A stretch of 13,847 nucleotides of DNA, from assembly GCA_963977625.1 (NCBI GenBank), contig CAXBPX010000028.1, forward strand, positions 1 to 13,847, in the 5' to 3' direction. Origin of the DNA: ZLKRG08 sp963977625 (GTDB lineage: Bacteria; Actinomycetota; Actinomycetes; Nanopelagicales; Nanopelagicaceae). Under the pieces are notes generated by a model. That model saw only the letters and a program-made list of their open reading frames with translations. It made no database searches and had not been told where the DNA came from. The stretch's first letter is position 1. Each line of letters opens with the position of its first letter. The translations under genes and the position numbers were made by a program. Shown in pieces: positions 1 to 6,854 of the stretch.

Positions 1-1
1 C

Positions 2-313
2 GGAAAAACCGGCCTACTTCATACTGGCCATTGCATTATTGATACCAAACAAGGTCGCGAATTGGCTGATCGCGTAACAACTTCAGTTACTTTCGATGAA
101 CTTAGCGATGAATTGATTGCCGATTATGTTTCAACTGGCGAACCGCTAAAAGTTGCCGGTGGATTTACGTTAGATGGCTTTAGCTCCCCTCTTATAAGCG
201 CAATTGATGGGGATTACACAAATGTGGTCGGGATTTCTATGGCCTATTTGCGTAAGAGTTTGGAACACTTAGGCTATTCCTGGCCTGAAGCTAAAAAGAT
301 CGGAGCAAAATGA
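2..313 (+). CDS. maf: Maf family nucleotide pyrophosphatase, C-terminal half (5' end outside window)
   Basis: The reading frame is open from base 2 and ends at TGA 311-313, leaving about 103 residues of a family that is usually near 200, so the start lies before the window. Visible Maf-family hallmarks are the LHTGHCIID segment at the left edge, followed by TTSVTF, then a central region with GEPLKVAGGFTLDG and a tail with GDYTNVVGI. The family hydrolyses non-canonical or methylated nucleoside triphosphates to monophosphates and has been linked to septum control. The stop overlaps the start of the next gene (ATGA at 310-313), which implies translational coupling. A TTG at 62 could be taken as a start but lies inside the conserved domain. 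In Actinobacteria maf commonly sits beside acyl-CoA carboxylase genes, which matches here. Confidence 0.9.
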   Translation, partial: GKTGLLHTGHCIIDTKQGRELADRVTTSVTFDELSDELIADYVSTGEPLKVAGGFTLDGFSSPLISAIDGDYTNVVGISMAYLRKSLEHLGYSWPEAKKIGAK

Positions 314-2025
314 AGCGCGTTCTGATTGCTAACCGTGGTGAAATCGCAGTTCGAGTTATTCGTGCCTGCCGAGATCACGGACTGGAATCTGTAGCCGTTT
401 ATTCAGATGAAGATCGCAATTCAATCCATGCATCAATGGCCGATGCGGCATATTCTTTAAAAGGTATCACCGCCGCACAAACTTATTTAAATATCGAAAA
501 ATTAATTGCAGCAGCCAAAGAATCTGGCGCGGATGCGGTTCATCCTGGCTATGGATTTTTATCAGAGAATGCGGATTTTGCAGAAGCGGTAATTGGCGCT
601 GGCTTAATTTGGATTGGCCCACCACCTGCAGCGATTCGCGCATTAGGAGATAAAGTTTCGGCGCGAAAAATCGCATCGGCTGCTGGTGCGCCTTTGGTAG
701 CAGGAACTAAAGATCCAGTTTCCTCTCATGAAGAGGTAGTAACTTTTGCTAAAGAACATGGCTTACCGGTTGCAATTAAGGCAGCACATGGTGGCGGAGG
801 ACGCGGCTTAAAAGTTGCGCGAACCATCGAAGAAATTCCCGAACTTTATGCATCTGCAGTTCGCGAAGCGATTGCAGGTTTTGGTCGTGGTGAATGTTTT
901 GTCGAAAGATATCTTGATAAACCACGCCACGTAGAAACCCAAGTATTAGTTGATAAACATGGAAATGCAGTAGTGGTTTCAACTAGAGATTGCTCTTTAC
1001 AACGCCGTCACCAAAAACTCGTAGAAGAAGCTCCGGCACCATTTCTATCTAAAGCGCAGAATGAAGAGCTTTATCGCGCTAGTAAAGCAATCATGAAAGA
1101 GGCTGGTTACATTGGTGCTGGCACTTGTGAATTTTTAGTTGGTTTAGATGGCACGATTTCTTTCTTAGAAGTCAACACTCGTTTACAAGTTGAACATCCA
1201 GTATCCGAAGAAGTTACCGGTATTGATTTGGTGCGCCAACAATTTCGCATTGCCGAAGGTGAAACACTTGGTTTCGGTGATCCTGAAATTCGTGGACATT
1301 CCATTGAATTTCGTATTAATGGCGAAGACCCAGGTCGCGGATTTTTACCGGCACCGGGTCAAATTACAGAATGGCAGCTTCCGACTGGTCCCGGCGTACG
1401 CGTAGATGCTGGATTTAAAAAAGATGATTCTATCGGCGGCAACTTTGATTCTTTATTGGCTAAATTAATTGTCACTGGCAGTACTCGTGAAGAGGCAATT
1501 CAACGTTCAAGACGAGCACTTACTGAATTCAAAGTGGAAGGTTTAGCCACTGCACTTCCTTTTCACCGTGCAATTCTTGAAGATGACAATTACACTAAAA
1601 ACTTTAAGGTGTATACCAGTTACATTGAAAATGAATTTGTTAATGAAATTCCACAATATGAAGCAAGTTCGCCAGTAATTCAAAGTCATGCCGCACCAGA
1701 ACACATAATCACTGAAGTTAATGGACATCGCTTTGAAGTATTAGTTCATGCCCCAGAACCAGTTCATAAACGTCATCGTGCACGTAAAGGTGCATCTGGT
1801 GGTGTAACCGGCGATGGGTTGTTAGCACCGATGCAAGGAACAGTGGTAAAAATTGCAGTGACCGAAGGCGACAATGTAGAAAAAGGTGACTTAGTAATTG
1901 TGCTTGAAGCAATGAAGATGGAACAGCCTTTGACTGCGCATAAATCTGGCAAGATTTCTAAGCTGGTTGCGGTAATTGGTGAAACCGTTGCCAGCGGCAC
2001 GATCCTTTGTGAAATATTGGAATAA
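310..2025 (+). CDS. accA3: Acetyl/propionyl-CoA carboxylase alpha subunit (biotin carboxylase + biotin carrier)
   Basis: This 571-residue protein carries out ATP-dependent carboxylation of biotin and carries the carboxybiotin to a separate carboxyltransferase, making malonyl-CoA or methylmalonyl-CoA. The N-terminal biotin carboxylase domain opens with RVLIANRGEIAVRV (residues 3-16), followed by HPGYGFLSEN (78-87), the ATP-grasp glycine loop HGGGGRG (160-166), and EVNTRLQVEH (287-296) with the catalytic arginine region. A variable linker around 450-500 leads to a biotinyl domain ending the protein, with the EAMKM motif at 533-537 and Lys536 as the biotinylation site. The architecture and length match actinobacterial AccA3/BccA/PccA subunits. 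ATG 310 overlaps the maf stop, and GGAG at 302-305 gives a ribosome binding site. The beta (carboxyltransferase) subunit is not in the window; it would be expected upstream of maf. Substrate (acetyl versus propionyl) cannot be told from this subunit. Confidence 0.95.
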   Translation: MKRVLIANRGEIAVRVIRACRDHGLESVAVYSDEDRNSIHASMADAAYSLKGITAAQTYLNIEKLIAAAKESGADAVHPGYGFLSENADFAEAVIGAGLIWIGPPPAAIRALGDKVSARKIASAAGAPLVAGTKDPVSSHEEVVTFAKEHGLPVAIKAAHGGGGRGLKVARTIEEIPELYASAVREAIAGFGRGECFVERYLDKPRHVETQVLVDKHGNAVVVSTRDCSLQRRHQKLVEEAPAPFLSKAQNEELYRASKAIMKEAGYIGAGTCEFLVGLDGTISFLEVNTRLQVEHPVSEEVTGIDLVRQQFRIAEGETLGFGDPEIRGHSIEFRINGEDPGRGFLPAPGQITEWQLPTGPGVRVDAGFKKDDSIGGNFDSLLAKLIVTGSTREEAIQRSRRALTEFKVEGLATALPFHRAILEDDNYTKNFKVYTSYIENEFVNEIPQYEASSPVIQSHAAPEHIITEVNGHRFEVLVHAPEPVHKRHRARKGASGGVTGDGLLAPMQGTVVKIAVTEGDNVEKGDLVIVLEAMKMEQPLTAHKSGKISKLVAVIGETVASGTILCEILE

Positions 2026-2041
2026 TAACTAAATTAGGTTC

Positions 2042-3643
2042 GTGAACCGCACCGAAATCGAAAACTGGATTGCAGATGATCCAGATCCCAAGACCGCAGC
2101 AGAACTTCAAAAACTACTGGATGCTAATGATGAAGCTGCGCTTAATAAATTATTTGCTGGCTTCTTAACTTTCGGTACCGCTGGACTTCGAGGCCCAATT
2201 GCACCTGGACCATCAGGAATGAATCGCGCTGTTGTCGGACGCACCGCAGCTGCAATTGCACAATACATGAAGCAGAGAAATTTGACTTCGGTAGTAATTG
2301 GTCGTGATGCTCGTTATGGCTCCGAAGACTTCACTCGTGAAAGTGCGGAAATTTTAAGTGGTGCCGGTTTGAAAGTAAGTGTGTTACCTCGACCTCTACC
2401 CACACCGGTATTGGCTCATGCCGTTAAAGTACTAAACGCACACGTTGGAATTATGGTTACTGCAAGCCATAACCCACCAATGGATAATGGCTATAAAGTT
2501 TATTTAAATGCTGAGGTTGATGGCATTAATTATCAAGGATCACAAATTATTACGCCCACCGACAAATTAATTTCAGCTGAAATCGACAAAATTACTTCAC
2601 TAAAGAGTCAGCCGCGCGGTGCCAATTGGATTAACTTAAATGATGATGTTTTTAATAATTACGTTACACAAACTGCAAAAATCGGTAAAACACCAGGTAA
2701 TTTGAAAATCGTATATACCGCCATGCATGGTGTGGGACTTGAAACTGTGGAAGCAGTTTTTAAAAAGGCTGGATTTAATGCACCAATATTGGTAAGCGAA
2801 CAAGCACAACCGGACCCAGATTTTCCAACTGTCTCTTTTCCAAACCCTGAAGAACCAGGTGCAATTGATTTAAGTTTGGCAAAAGCAAAGGCGGTAGGAG
2901 CAGATTTAGTAATTGCAAATGATCCCGATGCCGATCGTTGCGCAGCTGCAATTAATGACCCTAATCATGGCTGGCGAATGCTTAAAGGCGATGAAATCGG
3001 AATTTTGTTAGGTGATTGGATTGCCCGCACCAATCCCGGAAATTATGGTAATTCCATTGTTTCCTCTTCGGGTTTGAGCAAAATCTGCAAACATTACGGA
3101 CGAAATTTCCGTGAAACGCTTACTGGTTTTAAATATTTAGCTCAAATTCCAAATTTGGCATTTGCATACGAAGAAGCGATTGGTTATTCCGTCGATAGCG
3201 CTTGCGTTGCTGATAAAGATGGTGTCAGTGCCGCAATCGCACTTGCACAATTAGCAGAAGAATTAGCCACAAATGGCCAAACCATTTACGACCGCTTACA
3301 GGAAATATGGAAATTAATTGGGTTTCATGCAACTGAACAGATTTCAATTAGAGTCGAAAACATTAAATTAGTTGGATTAGTCCTAGAAAAATTAAGAACT
3401 AATCCGCCAAAAGAGATTGCCGGATTTAAAGTCACTTCGATTGATGATCTAGCTAAACCAACAAATGATTTACCTCCAACAGATGGTTTGCGAATTTGGC
3501 TTGGTGATGTCAGAGTAATAGTTCGACCATCTGGTACCGAACCAAAAATGAAGTGTTATATCGAAGTAATTTCAGATACTGAAGCAGCGGCAGTTACAAA
3601 ACTTGCCACCTTGAGGGGACCACTGAAAGAATTACTTAGTTAA
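2042..3643 (+). CDS. PGM2-type phosphohexo/phosphopentomutase
   Basis: This 533-residue alpha-D-phosphohexomutase superfamily enzyme moves a phosphate between C1 and C5/C6 of a sugar phosphate. All family signatures are present: FGTAGLRG (44-51), the phosphoserine loop TASHNPP (140-146, Ser142), the metal loop DPDADR (294-299), GDEIG (316-320), the sugar-specificity loop YEEAIGY (376-382) followed by DKDGVSAA, and the phosphate-binding RPSGTE (495-500). The EEAIGY/DKDGVSAA combination is what I recall from the PGM2 branch, whose human member prefers pentose phosphates. Lying directly before deoC, it most likely acts as the phosphopentomutase converting ribose-1-P and deoxyribose-1-P to the 5-phosphates; this role is inferred. 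Activity on glucose-1-P or mannose-1-P remains possible, and related genes are often labelled pmmB. The start is GTG 2042 with a weak AGG 2036-2038; the next in-frame ATG (residue 60) would delete a conserved motif. Confidence 0.9.
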   Translation: MNRTEIENWIADDPDPKTAAELQKLLDANDEAALNKLFAGFLTFGTAGLRGPIAPGPSGMNRAVVGRTAAAIAQYMKQRNLTSVVIGRDARYGSEDFTRESAEILSGAGLKVSVLPRPLPTPVLAHAVKVLNAHVGIMVTASHNPPMDNGYKVYLNAEVDGINYQGSQIITPTDKLISAEIDKITSLKSQPRGANWINLNDDVFNNYVTQTAKIGKTPGNLKIVYTAMHGVGLETVEAVFKKAGFNAPILVSEQAQPDPDFPTVSFPNPEEPGAIDLSLAKAKAVGADLVIANDPDADRCAAAINDPNHGWRMLKGDEIGILLGDWIARTNPGNYGNSIVSSSGLSKICKHYGRNFRETLTGFKYLAQIPNLAFAYEEAIGYSVDSACVADKDGVSAAIALAQLAEELATNGQTIYDRLQEIWKLIGFHATEQISIRVENIKLVGLVLEKLRTNPPKEIAGFKVTSIDDLAKPTNDLPPTDGLRIWLGDVRVIVRPSGTEPKMKCYIEVISDTEAAAVTKLATLRGPLKELLS

Positions 3644-3647
3644 TTTT

Positions 3648-3654
3648 GGGAGGG
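3648..3654 (+). promoter_or_regulatory. Ribosome binding site fixing the TTG start of deoC
   Basis: GGGAGGG lies 5 bases upstream of TTG 3660 in the 16-base gap after the mutase stop. It is the strongest Shine-Dalgarno sequence on the plus strand here and decides in favour of the TTG start over any downstream candidate. Confidence 0.8.
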
Positions 3655-3659
3655 CAACT

Positions 3660-4607
3660 TTGCAACACTTTGGGCTGGTAGATGGCTCTGAAGGCTCGCT
3701 CAAGTCATTTCTAAATAATTTGCCACCGGTTGATCAAGTAGGCGCTGAAGCTCGCGCTGCAACTTTAGGTACTCGCAGTATTAAAACTTCCAGTAAAGCT
3801 TGGGCGATTGACACTGCTATTTCAATGGTGGATTTAACAACCTTAGAAGGTGCAGATACACCTGGCAAAGTTAAAGCGCTCTGCACCAAAGCGGTACGTC
3901 CTGCTCCATCAGATCCAACTGTGCCAAGTGTTGGTGCAGTCTGCGTTTACAACGACATGGTTAAAGTTGCTCGTACTCATTTAGATTTAATTGGTGGCCA
4001 ACATATTCCAGTTGCCGCAGTTTCTACGGCTTTTCCATCCGGTCGCGCATCAATGGCCGTTAAATTACAAGACACTAAAGATGCAATTGATGCTGGCGCT
4101 ACCGAAATTGATATGGTGATTGATCGTGGTGCGTTTCTTTCAGGTCGGCTGGGAGAAGTTTTTGATGAAATTGTGCAGATTAAAGAAATATGTGGAGATA
4201 AAGCACATCTAAAAGTAATCTTTGAAACTGGTGAATTAGTCACTTATGACAATGTCCGAAAGGCATCTTATTTAGCAATGTTAGCGGGTGGCGATTTCAT
4301 TAAAACTTCTACCGGAAAAGTTGCACCTGCCGCGACGCCACCAGTTGTGATGGTGATGCTAGAAGCGGTTAGAGATTTCCGCGAAATTACTGGACATCAA
4401 ATCGGAGTAAAACCAGCAGGTGGAATTCGAACCACCAAAGATGCCATTAAACAATTAGTACTAGTAAATGAAACAGCTGGCCCTGACTGGCTCAATAATA
4501 AGTATTTCCGAATCGGTGCCAGCGCCCTATTGAATGATTTATTAATGCAGAGAATGAAGTTAACTGATGGTTATTACGCTAGCCCGAATTATGTTACGGT
4601 GGATTAA
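3660..4607 (+). CDS. deoC: Deoxyribose-phosphate aldolase (long form)
   Basis: This class I aldolase cleaves 2-deoxyribose-5-phosphate to glyceraldehyde-3-phosphate and acetaldehyde. The active-site set is intact: GATEIDMV with Asp151, the Schiff-base Lys215 in FIKTSTGK (213-220), and Lys251 in GVKPAGGIRT. At 315 residues it is longer than the E. coli enzyme (259) and close to the eukaryotic DERA length, because of an N-terminal extension of roughly 50 residues before DTAISMVDLTTLEG. It starts with TTG 3660, supported by the GGGAGGG site, and is followed without any spacer by the aldehyde dehydrogenase gene (stop 4605-4607, ATG 4608). This position suggests that the acetaldehyde released is passed to the downstream dehydrogenase. 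Identification is secure; substrate channelling is inference. Confidence 0.97.
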   Translation: MQHFGLVDGSEGSLKSFLNNLPPVDQVGAEARAATLGTRSIKTSSKAWAIDTAISMVDLTTLEGADTPGKVKALCTKAVRPAPSDPTVPSVGAVCVYNDMVKVARTHLDLIGGQHIPVAAVSTAFPSGRASMAVKLQDTKDAIDAGATEIDMVIDRGAFLSGRLGEVFDEIVQIKEICGDKAHLKVIFETGELVTYDNVRKASYLAMLAGGDFIKTSTGKVAPAATPPVVMVMLEAVRDFREITGHQIGVKPAGGIRTTKDAIKQLVLVNETAGPDWLNNKYFRIGASALLNDLLMQRMKLTDGYYASPNYVTVD

Positions 4608-6041
4608 ATGACTTTTGAATATGCGCCTGCCCCAGAATCCAAGTCAATCGTGAAGATTGACAAGGAGTATGGCCACTTCATTAATGGCAAATTTATTAAA
4701 GGCAAGAAGCACTTTGCCACAATTAATCCAGCTACTGAAGAAGTACTCTCCCAAATTGCAAATGGCGATAAGAGCGATATAGATAAAGCGGTGCAGGCGG
4801 CACAAGTTGCTTATACAAAAGTTTGGTCAAAATTATCTGGCGCCGAACGCGGAAAATATTTATATCGAATTGCACGCATTCTGCAAGAACGTGCACGCGA
4901 ATTTGCAGTTCTAGAATCAATGGATAACGGAAAGCCAATTCGCGAAACTCGAGATATTGATATTCCGTTAGTAGCTGCTCACTTTTTCTATCACGCTGGT
5001 TGGGCAGATAAATTAGATTATGCAGGCGTTGGCACTTCGCCAAAAGCTCACGGGGTTGTCGGACAAATCATTCCTTGGAATTTTCCATTATTGATGTTGG
5101 CATGGAAAGTGGCACCTGCATTAGCAGCAGGAAACACAGTGGTATTAAAGCCAGCAGAGAGCACTCCGCTTACCGCGCTACTTTTTGCTGAAGTTTGCCA
5201 ACAAGCAGAACTTCCTGCTGGTGTGGTCAATATTGTCACTGGAGCGGGCGAAACCGGCGCGGCATTAGTTAATCATCCAGGTGTAGCCAAGATTGCTTTT
5301 ACTGGATCTACCGAAGTTGGCAAATTGATTGCAAAATCTATTGCCGATACTAAGAAAGTAGCCACCTTAGAACTTGGTGGTAAAGGCGCAAATATTGTCT
5401 TTGAAGATGCTGCGATTGATCAAGCAGTTGAAGGAATCGTTAACGGAATTTTCTTTAATCAGGGACATGTGTGTTGCGCCGGGTCTAGACTCTTGGTGCA
5501 AGAAAATATTGCTGACGAAGTGATTAAGAAATTACAACGCCGCATGGAGAAAATTAGAGTTGGCGACCCTCTTGATAAAAATACCGATTTAGGAGCGATT
5601 AATTCCAAAGCTCAACTTGAAAAAATTAAAGAATTAGCTGCTACTGGCAGCACTGAAGGTGGCGAAATTTGGTCACCGCAATGCAATTTACCTAAGAATG
5701 GTTTCTGGTTTGCTCCAACTATTTTCACTGGAGTCACGCAAGCGCATCGCATTGCACGCGAAGAGATCTTTGGTCCAGTGCTCTCGGTGCTAACTTTCCG
5801 CACTCCAGCTGAAGCTATTGAGAAAGCTAATAACACTCCGTATGGATTATCTGCGGGTATCTGGTCTGAAAAAGGCGCTAAAGTTTTATGGGCAGCACAA
5901 CAATTACGTGCTGGTGTAATTTGGGCGAATACCTTTAATAAATTCGATCCGGCTTCACCTTTTGGTGGATATAAAGAATCTGGCTGGGGTCGCGAAGGTG
6001 GAAGACACGGCTTGGCGGCGTATTTGAAGGCGGTTAAGTAA
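4608..6041 (+). CDS. NAD(P)-dependent aldehyde dehydrogenase, ALDH16 N-domain-like
   Basis: This is a complete 477-residue ALDH that oxidises an aldehyde to a carboxylate. Catalytic features are all present: PWNFP (156-160, Asn158), VVLKPAE with Lys181, the Rossmann loop FTGSTEVG (231-238), general base Glu255 in LELGGKG, the nucleophile in GHVCCAG (Cys289 by alignment to ALDH2, Cys290 next to it), EIFGP (386-390), and the C-terminal PFGGYKESGWGREGG. ATG 4608 directly follows the deoC stop, so acetaldehyde from DeoC is the likely physiological substrate (inferred). It abuts the next gene, which encodes a second ALDH-like protein lacking the catalytic half. Together they would have the length and order of the two-domain ALDH16 family (477 + 270 = 747 residues). 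Other aldehydes cannot be excluded from sequence alone. Confidence 0.93.
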   Translation: MTFEYAPAPESKSIVKIDKEYGHFINGKFIKGKKHFATINPATEEVLSQIANGDKSDIDKAVQAAQVAYTKVWSKLSGAERGKYLYRIARILQERAREFAVLESMDNGKPIRETRDIDIPLVAAHFFYHAGWADKLDYAGVGTSPKAHGVVGQIIPWNFPLLMLAWKVAPALAAGNTVVLKPAESTPLTALLFAEVCQQAELPAGVVNIVTGAGETGAALVNHPGVAKIAFTGSTEVGKLIAKSIADTKKVATLELGGKGANIVFEDAAIDQAVEGIVNGIFFNQGHVCCAGSRLLVQENIADEVIKKLQRRMEKIRVGDPLDKNTDLGAINSKAQLEKIKELAATGSTEGGEIWSPQCNLPKNGFWFAPTIFTGVTQAHRIAREEIFGPVLSVLTFRTPAEAIEKANNTPYGLSAGIWSEKGAKVLWAAQQLRAGVIWANTFNKFDPASPFGGYKESGWGREGGRHGLAAYLKAVK

Positions 6042-6854
6042 ATGTCACGTATTGATGTCAAGAAAACTTACAAGTTGTATATCAATGGCGCTTTTCCACG
6101 TTCTGAATCTGGTCGAGTTTATGAAGTAAAAAATAGTAAAGGTGCTTTTATCGCAAACCCTGCCCTTGCCTCTCGAAAAGATTTACGCGATAGCGTCGTT
6201 GCAGCCCGTGGCGCATTTTCAAAGTGGAGTGGTTCAACTTCGTATTTACGTGGACAGATTATTTATCGAATTGCTGAGATGCTCGAAGGCCGCCGTGAAC
6301 AATTTGAAGTCGAACTAAAAGCTACTGGCGATAAAACAAAAGTTTCCGACGCTATAGATTTAATTGTTTGGTATGCCGGTTGGAGCGATAAGTTGTCCGC
6401 ACTTAATGGAGTAACCAATCCTGTCTCTGGACCTTTCTATAACTTCACTACCCCAGAAGCACTTGGAGTAGTGGGAATAATTTCAAAACCTAACTTCTTA
6501 GAGTTTATCGATTCGCTTATGTCAGCAATTGTCAGTGGCAATACTGCGGTTACTGTGGCACCAGATGCACTGGCGATACCAGCTATGAGCTTTGCAGAAG
6601 TATTGGCAACCAGTGATTTGCCTGCAGGTGTAATTAATATTTTAACCGGCAAAGTAGACGAATTAGCACCATGGATGGCATCACACATGGATATTGATGG
6701 CTTGGATATCTCAGGTGCAAAGAAAGTAGCAGAACTTAAAATTGCTGGTGCTGAGAATCTAAAACGAATTCATTCATTTAGCAATTTGAAAAATCCTGCA
6801 CGCATCTTGGCTTTTATGGAAGCTAAGACTGTGTGGCACACCATTGGTATTTAG
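6042..6854 (+). CDS. Half-length ALDH-like protein without catalytic domain (ALDH16 C-domain-like)
   Basis: This 270-residue protein resembles the N-terminal coenzyme-binding part of an aldehyde dehydrogenase: KLYINGAF (11-18), a helical segment including AGWSDKL (112-118) that echoes AGWADKL of the preceding enzyme, LGVVGIISKPNF (141-152), SGNTAVTVAPDA (165-176) and LPAGVINILTGK (193-204). Catalytic elements are absent or changed. The Lys of VLKPAE is Ala173, the FTGS loop is replaced by LDISGA (221-226), and there is no Cys-bearing catalytic domain or EIFGP segment. The end (AKTVWHTIGI) looks like a finished C-terminus rather than a frameshift scar. ATG 6042 directly follows the stop of the active ALDH. 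The likely role is a structural or regulatory partner of that enzyme, as the second ALDH region of ALDH16 is; this is inferred. Its stop overlaps the stop of the P450 gene on the other strand. Confidence 0.8.
   Translation: MSRIDVKKTYKLYINGAFPRSESGRVYEVKNSKGAFIANPALASRKDLRDSVVAARGAFSKWSGSTSYLRGQIIYRIAEMLEGRREQFEVELKATGDKTKVSDAIDLIVWYAGWSDKLSALNGVTNPVSGPFYNFTTPEALGVVGIISKPNFLEFIDSLMSAIVSGNTAVTVAPDALAIPAMSFAEVLATSDLPAGVINILTGKVDELAPWMASHMDIDGLDISGAKKVAELKIAGAENLKRIHSFSNLKNPARILAFMEAKTVWHTIGI

Noticed and set aside
62..313. TTG at 62 as the start of a separate 83-residue gene
   Set aside because: The frame is open to base 2 and the residues before it (LHTGHCIID) are conserved Maf sequence, so this is an internal codon of a truncated gene.
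2026..2041. Promoter or terminator in the accA3-mutase gap
   Set aside because: Sixteen bases hold only a weak ribosome binding site; no hairpin or -10/-35 pair is visible.
5612..6061. 149-codon open frame antisense to the ALDH gene
   Set aside because: It lies wholly over a conserved dehydrogenase coding region, has no recognisable domain, and reads as a shadow of the codon pattern on the other strand.
6042..6854. The half-length ALDH as a frameshifted pseudogene
   Set aside because: The sequence is colinear with an ALDH coenzyme domain, ends in a coherent C-terminus, and is not followed by remnants of a catalytic domain; the P450 gene begins at once on the other strand.
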